DNA of 64,000 nt from Heliomicrobium gestii (GTDB lineage Bacteria > Bacillota > Desulfitobacteriia > Heliobacteriales > Heliobacteriaceae), in contig NZ_WXEX01000012.1 in NCBI RefSeq assembly GCF_009877435.1, positions 62,001-126,000 of the forward strand. Reading direction: 5' to 3'. Under the pieces are notes generated by a model, which searched no databases, had not been told where the DNA came from, and saw only the letters and a program-made list of their open reading frames with translations. Shown here piece after piece: positions 36,152 to 44,416 of this stretch. Numbering within the stretch: the first letter of the stretch is position 1; every line of letters starts with the position of its first letter. A program made the position numbers and the translations under genes.

Positions 36152-37420
36152 TCATCGCGAGATCAGCGTTCCTTTCCGCAACTCTTCCATCAAGGCTCGG
36201 AGACGGCCGAAGCGGCCCGTCAGTTCTGCCATAAAGCGTTCCCACTCGCCGCCGCGGCTCAGGCGCAGGTAAATCCGGTTCAGCCCTTTCAGCAGTTCCA
36301 CCGCTTCCCGGTAGGCGACGCGGTTTTTCCGGCCGATGCAGCGCATGGCCTGCTGGTGATAGAGCGGCAGGAGCAGCGCCGGATCATGGGCTTCGACGAG
36401 GCGCAACACGTTGCCGTCGATCTCGTGAAAGTCGGTCCCGTGCTGGATCCATAACTGCGCCCAATCGCGGTAGAGCTTGCGCTCCACCAGGTAGTGGCTG
36501 TAAAGACGGCGGCTCCGGGGAAGCCACCGCCGGAGAACCTCGATAAACTCCTCCTGAACGCCACAGGTGTGGGCCACTTCATTCCAATAGAGGCAAAGGG
36601 ACTCATAGCTGGCCGTGTCCGCTGTGGCCGCATAGGGCACGAGCCAGCGCAGCCAGGCAATCAGCCGTTCCCAGAGTCGAAAGCGACTCAGCCCTTCCAG
36701 GTAAAAGCGCAAATCCCGAACAATGGTGAAGCGCGCCTTTTCGCTCAGCCGATTGAGCCGCATCCGCGCCCCTTCATCGTCATCAGCGGCAATGGCGAAA
36801 TGGGCGCGCGCCAAAATCGCTCGATCCCGCACAGCGGCCGGCGTAGACGCCTTTTCCAGGATCACGTCCAGCCGCTCCGCCTCTGCCTCCGCCCGTTCTG
36901 TGTCAAAGAGGCGCATCCAGAGCAGACGGAAGATATACAGCCAATCGACGCCCCATGTCGATGACGAGGATAGGTACTGCCAGCGAAGCGTCTCGGCAGC
37001 GGCGTCGATGATCGGAACGTCCGGCGCCACCCATCCCTTGTTGCCGATCTCCACGAGAGAAGCCGCCAGTTCTTCCGCAATCCCCTGAATAAAGTCTGTG
37101 GAATAAAAGCGCCCTTCCAGGCGGTTGGATTCTTCCATCCGACTGAGGAGATACAGGTGCCCATGCAGGCGGAGCCAGGCGACAGACGCCGGGGGCCAAT
37201 GGGCGCTGCGGGCCACCACGGCCTCGATAAACCGGTCGTAACGCGACCAGGCCTCTGTCGACCCAAAGGCGAGTGCGTGATGGCCGCCTCTCCGAAAGGC
37301 CCGGTCAAATTCCTGTTGAAAAAAAGCCTGCCAGTCTTCGATCGGTCCCGTCGGTTTCAGCCGTCCCACAGGCCGTCGCGCCCGGGACGTCGCCGACAGA
37401 GACGGAGACGATGGACCCAT
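36152..37420 (-). CDS. YwqB-like partner of the SNF2 helicase, lacking a SWIM zinc finger
   Basis: 422 residues. The ATG at 37420 is seven bases after a GGGGGG-rich ribosome site. The C-terminus YREAVELLKGLNRIYLRL...WERFMAELTGRFGRLRALMEELRKGTLI looks like the conserved end of YwqB/SWIM-type proteins. I see no CxC...CxH cluster: only three cysteines are present, and none are paired as in a SWIM finger. The remainder is helical and repeat-like (TPR-like in feel). It probably acts with the SNF2 protein. Either the finger was lost or it is a distinct subfamily. The family call is from memory of the C-terminal pattern. Confidence 0.65.
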   Translation of the reverse strand: MGPSSPSLSATSRARRPVGRLKPTGPIEDWQAFFQQEFDRAFRRGGHHALAFGSTEAWSRYDRFIEAVVARSAHWPPASVAWLRLHGHLYLLSRMEESNRLEGRFYSTDFIQGIAEELAASLVEIGNKGWVAPDVPIIDAAAETLRWQYLSSSSTWGVDWLYIFRLLWMRLFDTERAEAEAERLDVILEKASTPAAVRDRAILARAHFAIAADDDEGARMRLNRLSEKARFTIVRDLRFYLEGLSRFRLWERLIAWLRWLVPYAATADTASYESLCLYWNEVAHTCGVQEEFIEVLRRWLPRSRRLYSHYLVERKLYRDWAQLWIQHGTDFHEIDGNVLRLVEAHDPALLLPLYHQQAMRCIGRKNRVAYREAVELLKGLNRIYLRLSRGGEWERFMAELTGRFGRLRALMEELRKGTLISR

Positions 37421-37665
37421 CCCACATCCCCCCTTTCCCCGCGTGCCGGTTCCGTTTCAGTCATATCACTTTATGATAGCATATCCGGAAGGCGCAGATA
37501 CACTTTTTGCGACGAATTATCGATGGCGACGGGAGCGCGGTGGAAAAGAACATTTCCCGAGAAACAAGGTAGGCAGGACTGGCCCGATGAACACCGAATC
37601 ATGTATGGAAAAGCACCAACCCATCAATGAATCACGCCGAAAAAACGACTATAGGAGGGGTTCTC

Positions 37666-38205
37666 TTGTCCATACTGCCTGCCATCGTCCAACGGGAAAG
37701 CAAACGCGCCTATCTGCCGACGCCCGTGCCTGCCGAAATGGTGGCTGAACTGATCAACGCTTTTCGCTGGGCGCCGTCTTGCCGCAACTACCAACCCTGG
37801 CGGTTGATTGCCGTCCAGTCCCGCGAAGGCGTAGACAAGCTGGCGCCTTGTCTGGCCAAGGGGAACGAGTGGGCCGCTGCCGCGCCCCTCGCCATGATCG
37901 TCTATGCGAACCCGAAAGACGACGCCACCATCGATGAAAAACCCTATTACCTCTTCGACTGCGGCTTGGCGGTGCAGAACCTCCTGCTCCAGGCGACAGA
38001 ACTGGGCCTGCGCAGCCATCCCACAGCCGGTTGGAGTGAACCGGCGATCCGCGCAGCCTTTGGCATCGGCGAAGAGGAGCGGGTCGTCTGTGTCGTCTTT
38101 CTCGGTTTTCCCGGGACGGAAGATTTGCTCGATCCCGAAACCAAAGCCAAGGACGCGGCGCCTCGCCACCGCAAACCAGCCGACACATGGGTGACTTTCG
38201 CCTAA
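37666..38205 (+). CDS. Nitroreductase-family protein
   Basis: 179 residues from a TTG at 37666, chosen because TAGGAGGGG precedes it by five bases; an in-frame ATG at 37627 has no ribosome site. Motifs of the nitroreductase fold: RESKRAYLPTPV (FMN site), NAFRWAPSCRNYQPWRLIAV, and VQNLLLQATELGLRSHPTAGW. It is predicted to be a dimeric flavoenzyme reducing nitro compounds or quinones with NAD(P)H. It is slightly short for the family. Confidence 0.85.
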   Translation: MSILPAIVQRESKRAYLPTPVPAEMVAELINAFRWAPSCRNYQPWRLIAVQSREGVDKLAPCLAKGNEWAAAAPLAMIVYANPKDDATIDEKPYYLFDCGLAVQNLLLQATELGLRSHPTAGWSEPAIRAAFGIGEEERVVCVVFLGFPGTEDLLDPETKAKDAAPRHRKPADTWVTFA

Positions 38206-38249
38206 GTCGGATCCAAAACAGCCCTACATAGGCCCCTCGCGGATTTCTC

Positions 38250-38277
38250 GCTGCTGACAATGGTCGGCAGCTTTTTT
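38250..38277 (+). terminator. Terminator after the nitroreductase gene
   Basis: GCTGCTGAC pairs with GTCGGCAGC around AATG and is followed by TTTTTT. Confidence 0.85.
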
Positions 38278-38336
38278 GTTTTTCGGACATTGGGTTCCCA
38301 TGGAATCCTTCGAACGGAAAAGCTAGACGGCGCATT

Positions 38337-38350
38337 CGAACGTATGTTCG
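38337..38350. promoter_or_regulatory. LexA/DinR SOS box 1
   Basis: CGAACGTATGTTCG is a perfect CGAAC-N4-GTTCG dyad that matches the Bacillus DinR consensus CGAACRNRYGTTYC except for the final base. It lies 109 bases upstream of the DUF1659 start. Confidence 0.75.
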
Positions 38351-38427
38351 CATTGTTTTCCTCTCCTGACCGCTATCCAGGTTTGTCCAATTCCCACCTT
38401 CTTGGTAAGCTGTAACCGTAGCAGCTG

Positions 38428-38441
38428 CGAACACATGTTCG
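38428..38441. promoter_or_regulatory. LexA/DinR SOS box 2
   Basis: CGAACACATGTTCG is a second perfect CGAAC-N4-GTTCG dyad, again matching the consensus apart from the final base. It ends 17 bases before the DUF1659 ATG and abuts the AAGGAGG ribosome site. The two boxes are 91 bases apart start to start. Confidence 0.75.
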
Positions 38442-38458
38442 AAAGGAGGTGGTCAAGA

Positions 38459-38683
38459 ATGGCCGTCAGCAAAAACCCTGTCAACGCCAGCCTGCGTTTG
38501 GTGACACAGACGGGTACCACTGCCAAAGGCGAACCTAAGTTTCAAAACCGGGACTTCAAAGGCTTGAAACCGTCGGCGACAGACGAAAACGTCTTCGCCG
38601 CCGCCGAAGCCCTGTCTGGTCTGATGAGTCTCCCCGTCAGCCGGATCGCCCGCGTCGACATGAACCAATTGGTGGAGGCCTAA
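38459..38683 (+). CDS. DUF1659 family protein
   Basis: 74 residues from the ATG at 38459 after AAGGAGGTGG. It matches DUF1659: LRLVTQTGTTAKGEPKFQNRDFKGLKPSATDENVFAAAEALSGLM. This is a short, soluble Firmicutes domain of unknown function, nearly always adjacent to DUF2922. It is the first gene of a three-gene cassette (DUF1659, DUF2922, YvrJ) preceded by two LexA boxes. Confidence 0.88.
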   Translation: MAVSKNPVNASLRLVTQTGTTAKGEPKFQNRDFKGLKPSATDENVFAAAEALSGLMSLPVSRIARVDMNQLVEA

Positions 38684-38743
38684 TCTCCCGCAGCGCTCGA
38701 TGGTTCGATAAGCCCTGTTCGAGAAGAAAGGAGGTGATGAAAG

Positions 38744-38968
38744 ATGGCTTCCAAAGAGACGCTGGAACTGGTCTTCACCAACCAACTGGGCCGGGAAGTA
38801 GTCCTGCGGGTCAAGGATCCAAAATCGGATCTTACCTCGGCCCAGGTGACGGCAGCGATGGACCGAATCATCGCCACGAACATCTTCACTACCACGGGCG
38901 GCGACCTGATCAACAAAAAAGACGTCCGACTCGTCTCATCCAATGTGCAAGACCTGTGGAACCCCTAA
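38744..38968 (+). CDS. DUF2922 family protein
   Basis: 74 residues with AAGGAGGTG before the ATG at 38744. Conserved pattern: LELVFTNQLGREVVLRVKDPKSDLTSAQVTAAMDRIIATNIF and GGDLINKKDVRLVSSNVQDL. It shares strand-helix layout with DUF1659 and may be a distant paralogue or binding partner. Unknown function. Confidence 0.88.
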   Translation: MASKETLELVFTNQLGREVVLRVKDPKSDLTSAQVTAAMDRIIATNIFTTTGGDLINKKDVRLVSSNVQDLWNP

Positions 38969-39051
38969 GCAGTAGCCCCCTCCTTTCGACGCTGTTTCAA
39001 AATGACCCCGTTACACTCGCCGTCCACGCCTGACATAACGGAGGTGTGCAC

Positions 39052-39204
39052 GTGGAGGCCCTTCTCCAATCCGTCGCCAACGTGGGTTTTCCTGTAGCCC
39101 TTGCCGCCTACTTACTGGTTCGCATGGAAGGGAGACTGGAAGCGCTCACCGGCGCCATCAGCGAGTTGGCCAAGATGGTGGAAATCCTCAAGGAACAGGT
39201 CTGA
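39052..39204 (+). CDS. yvrJ: YvrJ family small membrane protein
   Basis: 50 residues from GTG at 39052 after GGAGGTG. MEALLQSVANVGFPVALAAYLLVRMEGRLE matches the YvrJ family: one membrane-embedded helix ending in a Val-Arg-Met-Glu pattern, then an amphipathic coiled-coil segment (LTGAISELAKMVEILKEQ). Third gene of the cassette. Its topology resembles a holin-like or small regulatory membrane protein. No function is established. Confidence 0.85.
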   Translation: MEALLQSVANVGFPVALAAYLLVRMEGRLEALTGAISELAKMVEILKEQV

Positions 39205-39228
39205 CCGGCCTCTCATACGTCCCTATTC

Positions 39229-39263
39229 GCCCTCCTTTCGCCTTGCGCGACAGGAGGGCTTTT
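39229..39263 (+). terminator. Terminator after the YvrJ cassette
   Basis: GCCCTCCT pairs with AGGAGGGC over a 15-base loop, followed by TTTT. Confidence 0.75.
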
Positions 39264-39295
39264 CCGTTTCCCATTAAAGTGCATCCCGACGCAAA

Positions 39296-39314
39296 TGAAA
39301 ATGTTTCTCATTTA
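39296..39314. promoter_or_regulatory. Second, weaker Fur-like site
   Basis: TGAAAATGTTTCTCATTTA at 39296-39314 resembles the Fur consensus GATAATGATAATCATTATC at about 12 of 19 positions. It lies upstream of the stronger site that overlaps the feo promoter. Confidence 0.45.
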
Positions 39315-39386
39315 TTTAAGCTCGCCTATGCTTCCGTCTGAGCGAGCTATTTGGAAATAAACGCCGGAGAATGGCTGTCATTTCAA

Positions 39387-39415
39387 TTGACAATGATTTT
39401 CATTCTCTGTTAAAT
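39387..39415 (+). promoter_or_regulatory. Sigma-A promoter overlapped by a Fur box (feo operon)
   Basis: TTGACA at 39387-39392 and TTAAAT at 39410-39415 are 17 bases apart. The spacer holds GACAATGATTTTCATTCTC (39389-39407), matching the Fur consensus at about 15-16 of 19 positions and sitting between -35 and -10, as expected for iron-dependent repression. It also shows that the upstream part of the chemoreceptor frame is untranslated. Confidence 0.8.
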
Positions 39416-39478
39416 TTCAACGTAGTGAAGCGGCACAGCGATCCGCTTCGGGGCTTCGGACGAAGGGAGATGACACGT

Positions 39479-40483
39479 TTGGGCTTATTCCAGGGCTGGT
39501 TTACTCCAAAAACAGGGCCTGATTCGGAGCCAGTTGAACCAGTGACCATTTACCGGGATCGCCCCCCGGCATGGCTGAATGAAGAGATGGAACGATTGAC
39601 GGCTCAGGTTCAGGAAGCGTTGCGCAGCAGCGGCGATTTGATTACCGCAGGCGAGGAAGCGCAACAGCAGGTTGCTGAGGCGAACGAAACGGCCTTATGC
39701 AGCCAAGGAATGGTGGACGAATTAAATCGCCATGTCCAAACTGCCCTTTCCGAGGTGAGCGAGGCGCGCAATTCCCTCAATCAATCGAGGCATCTCGCTG
39801 TCGACGGTGCGGATAGGCTGCATAAAGCCGGGCAAGAACTTACAACTATTCATAGCCGTGTTCAAGAAGCGGCGGCGATTACAACCGATCTTCAAGATCA
39901 TGCCCTTCAACTGAACGGCATGATCTCGGCCATCGACATCATCGCCGGTCAGACGAAACTGCTCGCATTAAACGCCACCATCGAGGCAGCCCGCGCCGGC
40001 GAAGCCGGACGGGGCTTCTCTGTTGTCGCCGAAGAGGTGGGCAAACTGGCGTCCAAGAGCCGCGAGACGGCGCAACAGGTGTCGGCGGCGTTGCGACAGA
40101 TCCAGCAGAACTCCTTCCATGCCGCTCAGGTCATGTTCGAGGGCTCCCAAGGTATTCACCAGGGGCTCACATCTGTCAACCAGGTGCAAGCGACGCTGCA
40201 TTCTGTCGTCGAACAAGTCGCCAGTTCCGTCGGCCGATTGGAGCGTTCCCACGAAAACGTGCAGTCTCTCGATTTGGGCATCGGCGCTGTGCAGCAGATC
40301 GCCCAGGAGGTGGCCGAGGTGATCGCTCGCTGCGCCCACACGCTGGGAGATTCGATAAACGTCTCCCAACTTCAGGGTCAGGTGATGGAACAACTCCTGC
40401 AAATGCTGCTTGATGTCCAATCGCGCTGCCAGCATTGTCCGATTCATACCAAAGGGGATGAACAAAATGCGCTCTCCGCTTAG
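39479..40483 (+). CDS. Cytoplasmic methyl-accepting chemotaxis protein with C-terminal Cys motif
   Basis: About 334 residues from the TTG at 39479, nine bases after GGGAG; an ATG at 39470 is too near that site, and the promoter at 39387-39415 rules out the ATG at 39371. No transmembrane helix is present. The conserved signalling tip is [23 protein letters not shown]...[16 protein letters not shown], with heptad-rich methylation helices on both sides. The last 30 residues carry SRCQHCPIH, a C-x2-C-x2-H pattern that could bind metal or iron. It is first in an operon with feoA, feoA and feoB, which suggests an iron-linked behavioural sensor. Confidence 0.87.
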   Translation: MGLFQGWFTPKTGPDSEPVEPVTIYRDRPPAWLNEEMERLTAQVQEALRSSGDLITAGEEAQQQVAEANETALCSQGMVDELNRHVQTALSEVSEARNSLNQSRHLAVDGADRLHKAGQELTTIHSRVQEAAAITTDLQDHALQLNGMISAIDIIAGQTKLLALNATIEAARAGEAGRGFSVVAEEVGKLASKSRETAQQVSAALRQIQQNSFHAAQVMFEGSQGIHQGLTSVNQVQATLHSVVEQVASSVGRLERSHENVQSLDLGIGAVQQIAQEVAEVIARCAHTLGDSINVSQLQGQVMEQLLQMLLDVQSRCQHCPIHTKGDEQNALSA

Positions 40484-40712
40484 CAGCGTCAACCAGGGTC
40501 GGCGGGTGATCGTTTGTCAGATTGAGGGGTGTCCCAAAACCAAACGCCATCTCGAAGAGATGGGCCTCATTCCCGGGACGGCGATCTCCGTCTGCCAGAC
40601 CAGCAACGGCCCGGTGGTGGTGGAAGTGCGGGGCAGCAAGATCATGCTGGGAAAAGGCCTGGCAGATAACATCAATGTGATACATTGCGCGGAAAGGGAG
40701 GTCGACCGGTGA
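40467..40712 (+). CDS. feoA: FeoA-like SH3-domain protein, first copy
   Basis: 81 residues. I choose the ATG at 40467, which overlaps the end of the chemoreceptor gene and has GGGG nine bases upstream. FeoA fold: [34 protein letters not shown]...[22 protein letters not shown]. An extra Cys pair in the N-terminal strand (VCQIEGC) is unusual. It supports FeoB-mediated Fe2+ uptake and overlaps the second feoA by 4 bases. Confidence 0.9.
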   Translation: MRSPLSSVNQGRRVIVCQIEGCPKTKRHLEEMGLIPGTAISVCQTSNGPVVVEVRGSKIMLGKGLADNINVIHCAEREVDR

Positions 40713-40930
40713 AAACCCTCAAAGATATCAAGCCGGGTCAATCGGCAGTCGTCGACAAAGTGATGGTCACAGGAACCGCCAAGGGTCGTCTGATGGCCAT
40801 GGGCGTCTTGAAAGGCGCCACGATCCGAGTGGTGAAAGTCGCCCCGCTGGGTGATCCCATCGAAGTGCAAATCCGGGGATACAACCTCTCCTTCCGCAAA
40901 GCGGAAGCCGAGCAAATCATGGTCATATAG
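40709..40930 (+). CDS. feoA2: FeoA-like SH3-domain protein, second copy
   Basis: 73 residues from GTG at 40709, with GGGAGG upstream. [72 protein letters not shown] is a canonical FeoA. Two tandem FeoA genes before FeoB are common in Firmicutes. Confidence 0.93.
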   Translation: MKTLKDIKPGQSAVVDKVMVTGTAKGRLMAMGVLKGATIRVVKVAPLGDPIEVQIRGYNLSFRKAEAEQIMVI

Positions 40931-40945
40931 GAGGGATGCAACGTT

Positions 40946-42826
40946 ATGTCTGCCATCACCATTGCCCTCGCCGGCAACCCGAACACCGGAAAAACCACCT
41001 TGTTTAACGCCCTCACCGGCGCCCACCAGCATATCGGCAACTGGCCCGGCGTCACCGTGGAAAAAGCCATCGGCCAGCTGAAAAAAGAGGATAAAACCTT
41101 TACCATTGTCGACTTGCCTGGTACATACAGCATCAGCGCTTATTCCCTGGAAGAAAAAATTGTCGCCGATTATCTGCAAAAAGAAAAACCGGATGTGGTC
41201 GTCAATGTGGTCGACGCCTCCAACCTGGAGCGAAACCTCTATCTGACGATGCAGTTGATCGAAGCAGGCGCACCTCTGATGATCGCCTTGAACATGGTCG
41301 ATGACGCCAAACAAAAAGGCATGCAGATCGATATCGAATCCCTCAGTCGATGCCTTGGCGTCCCCATCGTGCCCACCGTGGCGTCGCGCAAAGAAGGGTT
41401 AAAAGACCTGGTGGAACGCTTCAGCCCGGCCATCGCCACCGCCAAAGCACAGCAGGCTCCTGCCCTGTCCGATTACCTGGCCCTTGCCGAATCCCTGCGG
41501 ACAGCCAACGATGAAGACAGCCTGATTGAAGGGCGGTACCACTTCATCTCTCAGGTATTGGAGCAATCGGTGCGCATCGATGGCCCCCAGGAGGAGTCCT
41601 TCAGCAACACCCTCGACAACATCTTGACCCATCGCGTGCTCGGCATCCCCATCTTTTTGGGCATTATGTATCTCATGTTTGAAATCGCCTTTTCCTGGAT
41701 CGGCAAACCGTTGCAAGACTTACTTGATGATTGGATCAGCGGTCCCGTCAGCGATTTTGTCTCTGAATCCCTCGTCTCTCTCGGCGTCGCCGACTGGCTG
41801 CAGTCCCTCGTCGTCGACGGGATCATCGCCGGTGTGGGCAGCGTCCTTGCCTTCGTCCCCCTGATCTTCACGCTCTTTTTGTTTATCTCTATCCTCGACG
41901 GTTCCGGCTATATGGCTCGCGTCGCCTTCATCATGGATCAGGCCATGCGCAAAATCGGTCTCTCCGGCAAGGCCTTCATGCCCATGCTGATCGGTTTCGG
42001 TTGCTCCGTCCCCGCCATCATGGGCGCCCGCGTCCTCGATTCAGAGCGTGACCGCCGCGTTGCCGCCCTGATCGCGCCGCTCATGTCTTGCAGCGCCCGG
42101 TTGCCCATCTACGCCTTGTTCACAGCTCTGTTTTTTACGGAAAACGAGACACTGATCATCTTCTCCCTCTATGTGCTGGGCATCGCACTGGCGATTTTGA
42201 TGGGTATACTCTTCAAGAAAACCATCTTAAAAGGGGAATCGGAACCCTTTGTCATGGAACTCCCCCCCTATCGCCTCCCTGCCTTGCACACGGTTTTGAT
42301 CCAGACCTGGGAAAAGGGCAAGGGCTTCCTGATCAAAGCCGGCACGATCATCTTCAGCATGTCCGTCGTGCTCTGGTTCTTGAGCAACTACAATTTTGAC
42401 GGACCGGCAGAAATGCAGGACAGCTTCCTCGCCGCCATCGGCGGCTTCATCGCACCGCTCTTCACCTTCCACGGTTTCGGCTCCTGGGAAGCCGGCGTGG
42501 CCGTACTCACGGGGATCCTGGCCAAGGAAGCAGTCGTTTCCACCCTCGGCATTGTCTACGGTATCGGCGAACTGTCGGGAGACGCCGTCGATGCGGCAAC
42601 TCAATTGATGCCGGTGGCCCAGGTCCACTTCACCGCCCTGTCCGCCTATGCCTTCATGGTCTTTACCCTCATCTATACGCCCTGCATGGCCGCCATGGCC
42701 ACACTGAAAAAAGAGCTCGGTTCCTGGAAATGGACCCTGCTGGGCGCCGTTTATCCCCTGGTCCTGGCCTGGCTGGTGTCGCTTGTCGTCTATCAGGTCG
42801 GTCTGTTGCTCGGATTTGGAGGTTAA
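40946..42826 (+). CDS. feoB: FeoB ferrous iron transporter
   Basis: 626 residues. The N-terminal G-domain has G1 AGNPNTGKTT, G3 DLPGTYS, G4 LNMVDDAK. The membrane half has two Gate domains (GSVLAFVPLIFTLF..., MPMLIGFGCSVPAIMGAR; ETLIIFSLYVLGIAL). It is the main Fe2+ permease. The C-terminus ends with a helix-rich tail (AYAFMVFTLIYTPCMAAMATLKKELG). It follows feoA2 by 15 bases. Confidence 0.97.
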   Translation: MSAITIALAGNPNTGKTTLFNALTGAHQHIGNWPGVTVEKAIGQLKKEDKTFTIVDLPGTYSISAYSLEEKIVADYLQKEKPDVVVNVVDASNLERNLYLTMQLIEAGAPLMIALNMVDDAKQKGMQIDIESLSRCLGVPIVPTVASRKEGLKDLVERFSPAIATAKAQQAPALSDYLALAESLRTANDEDSLIEGRYHFISQVLEQSVRIDGPQEESFSNTLDNILTHRVLGIPIFLGIMYLMFEIAFSWIGKPLQDLLDDWISGPVSDFVSESLVSLGVADWLQSLVVDGIIAGVGSVLAFVPLIFTLFLFISILDGSGYMARVAFIMDQAMRKIGLSGKAFMPMLIGFGCSVPAIMGARVLDSERDRRVAALIAPLMSCSARLPIYALFTALFFTENETLIIFSLYVLGIALAILMGILFKKTILKGESEPFVMELPPYRLPALHTVLIQTWEKGKGFLIKAGTIIFSMSVVLWFLSNYNFDGPAEMQDSFLAAIGGFIAPLFTFHGFGSWEAGVAVLTGILAKEAVVSTLGIVYGIGELSGDAVDAATQLMPVAQVHFTALSAYAFMVFTLIYTPCMAAMATLKKELGSWKWTLLGAVYPLVLAWLVSLVVYQVGLLLGFGG

Positions 42827-42911
42827 TGTTTTATGTTTAGTGGATTGGAGGTTAGTTGGCTAGAGGTTCGTGGGTTAGTGTGATCTTGGGGTTCGGTAAG
42901 GAGGGAGTAGC

Positions 42912-43136
42912 ATGGAGATCATCACCGCTTTTCTGACAACAGCGATCCTTGCCCTCGCCATCGGATGGCTGACAGTCCGTGGTTTTTACCGGGAAGCGCA
43001 AAACCTGAAAAAAGGCACCTGCGACTGCGCCTCAGGAGGTTGTGGAGGCACCGGGGGTTGTGGAGGCTGCAGCGGAAATTGCGGTTGCAGCAGCGCCGAA
43101 GCCGCGATGGAACCTGCACTGAAGAAAACGCCGTGA
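42912..43136 (+). CDS. FeoB-associated Cys-rich membrane protein
   Basis: 74 residues. One N-terminal membrane helix (FLTTAILALAIGWLTVRGFY), then a Cys/Gly-rich region (CDCASGGCGGTGGCGGCSGNCGCSS) typical of the FeoB-associated family (PF12669). It may hold iron or act like FeoC. The gap of 85 bases from feoB holds repeated GGTTAGT-type words. Confidence 0.9.
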   Translation: MEIITAFLTTAILALAIGWLTVRGFYREAQNLKKGTCDCASGGCGGTGGCGGCSGNCGCSSAEAAMEPALKKTP

Positions 43137-43204
43137 CGGCGAAAAGCAAGGCCCCCACAGATTTAACATCGCTGTCTTGGCTGTAAAATAGGTGATATAC
43201 AAGT

Positions 43205-43246
43205 ACACCGCTTTCGGGCTTCATTAGACCTGAAAGCGGTGTTTTC
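43205..43246 (+). terminator. Terminator of the feo operon
   Basis: ACACCGCTTTC pairs with GAAAGCGGTGT over a 16-base loop and is followed by TTTCTTT. Confidence 0.85.
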
Positions 43247-43314
43247 TTTATGTTTGGTACCACGCATTCGGACAATCGTTACGGTTCTGAAACTAGATCA
43301 TCCACAGCGCCGCT

Positions 43315-43540
43315 ATGATCGGACCAACTACTGGGACGCAACCAGTTAAGAAGCATTTGGAATCGTCATATCGACTGTTGGATCAACTGGATGATCAACT
43401 CATCGAAATGGCTCGGTGGTTGTTCATCTCCTATGATCAATTGGATCGTTTAGTGCTCAGCTATGCCAGCTTGGCATAGTTTAAAATCGTTCTGATGGCA
43501 GGGGCAACGTTCCCGAGATCTATCTCTATGGATTTCAGTT
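43315..43540 (+). pseudogene. Possible degenerate ORF remnants
   Basis: A 54-codon frame (43315-43479; MIGPTTGTQPVKKHLESSYR... ending at TAG) and, in another frame, a short tail (GRGNVPEIYLYGFQLKRR...) ending at TAA near 43550. Neither has a ribosome site. Both read like protein, so this may be a decayed gene in the 43247-43582 gap, which otherwise shows nothing. No family recognised. Confidence 0.3.
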
Positions 43541-43582
43541 AAAACGAAGAGGCGGCATTAAACGACCGAAATAATAACATAG

Positions 43583-43637
43583 ATAGAAAAACGTCATTCC
43601 GGGGTTCTGATCACAACCCGGAATGACGTTTTTCTAT
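43583..43637. terminator. Strong bidirectional terminator
   Basis: A 21-base arm at 43583-43603 pairs exactly with 43617-43637. The stem edges give AAAAA on one side and TTTTT on the other. It ends the gene at 43710 (-). Confidence 0.85.
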
Positions 43638-43709
43638 TCATTTTTGAAGATCCTCGACCAAGGTTAGAATAAACTGTCTACTGAGGGATTAGGACATCCA
43701 AATACGTCT

Positions 43710-44387
43710 TCACTGACTTCCTCCGCCTGCAATCTCATGACGATTCTGCCGATCGCCGCGCACGGTGTCTGCTGTCTGCCGGTACGTAAAATCCGGATTC
43801 ACCGCTTCGACGAAGGCGCCGATCCAAAACTGATACAATCGCTTCATAAACGCCTCATCCACGCCTGCTTTCCGCCAGTTCCCCTCTTGCAGGCAGATCG
43901 TCGTCTCCCAACAGACCTTGTCGCTGCCGTTTTCAGTGACCATGTCAGCCTGGTCGCAGGGCATGCCGTTGAGCAGGTAGTTGTTCAGCAGCTTGTAGAC
44001 CTGATCGGCGCCGTTGACAGGGGTGACGCTTTCTTCTGCCGCCTTTTGACCGCAGGCTGCGCCATGTTCGCGAAAGGCGCTCTCCACGGCTTCCCGTCCA
44101 CCTTCGCCGCAGGTCTCGATGAGCGCCTTGATCAGCGCCGCTTCCCGCGTCTCGGCGATGGTGATCTGCCGCTGGAGCCAGCCATGAATGTTTCCTTGGT
44201 CGATCAGCGTTTCCAAGGCCACATCGGGCAGGGGTTCCCCGTAGGTCTGCCAGGCCTGGGCGCGCAGCTCTTCCGCCGTATCACTGCACAGAGCCGCCGC
44301 TTTCTCATAGACCCATTGTTCACGCTCCACCACTCGGCGGATCTTGTTGTACAGCCAGTAATGAATCGGTCCCAAAAATGCGCTCAT
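43710..44387 (-). CDS. Conserved hypothetical protein downstream of a sulfite reductase-like gene
   Basis: 225 residues from the ATG at 44387, which has GGAGGCG upstream; codons upstream to 44441 overlap the previous gene and look non-coding. MSAFLGPIHYWLYNKIRRVVEREQWVY is the conserved start, followed by helical blocks and a few cysteines (GAACGQKA, MPCDQA, VCWETTICLQEG). It has no membrane segment. It is cotranscribed with the siroheme protein, 29 bases apart. I do not recognise the family. Confidence 0.75.
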   Translation of the reverse strand: MSAFLGPIHYWLYNKIRRVVEREQWVYEKAAALCSDTAEELRAQAWQTYGEPLPDVALETLIDQGNIHGWLQRQITIAETREAALIKALIETCGEGGREAVESAFREHGAACGQKAAEESVTPVNGADQVYKLLNNYLLNGMPCDQADMVTENGSDKVCWETTICLQEGNWRKAGVDEAFMKRLYQFWIGAFVEAVNPDFTYRQTADTVRGDRQNRHEIAGGGSQ

Positions 44388-44416
44388 CGTTGCGCCTCCT
44401 CTTTTTTGTTTCTCCC

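Noticed and set aside
39371-39478. Upstream start for the chemoreceptor
   Set aside because: The promoter and Fur box lie inside this stretch, so it would not be transcribed.
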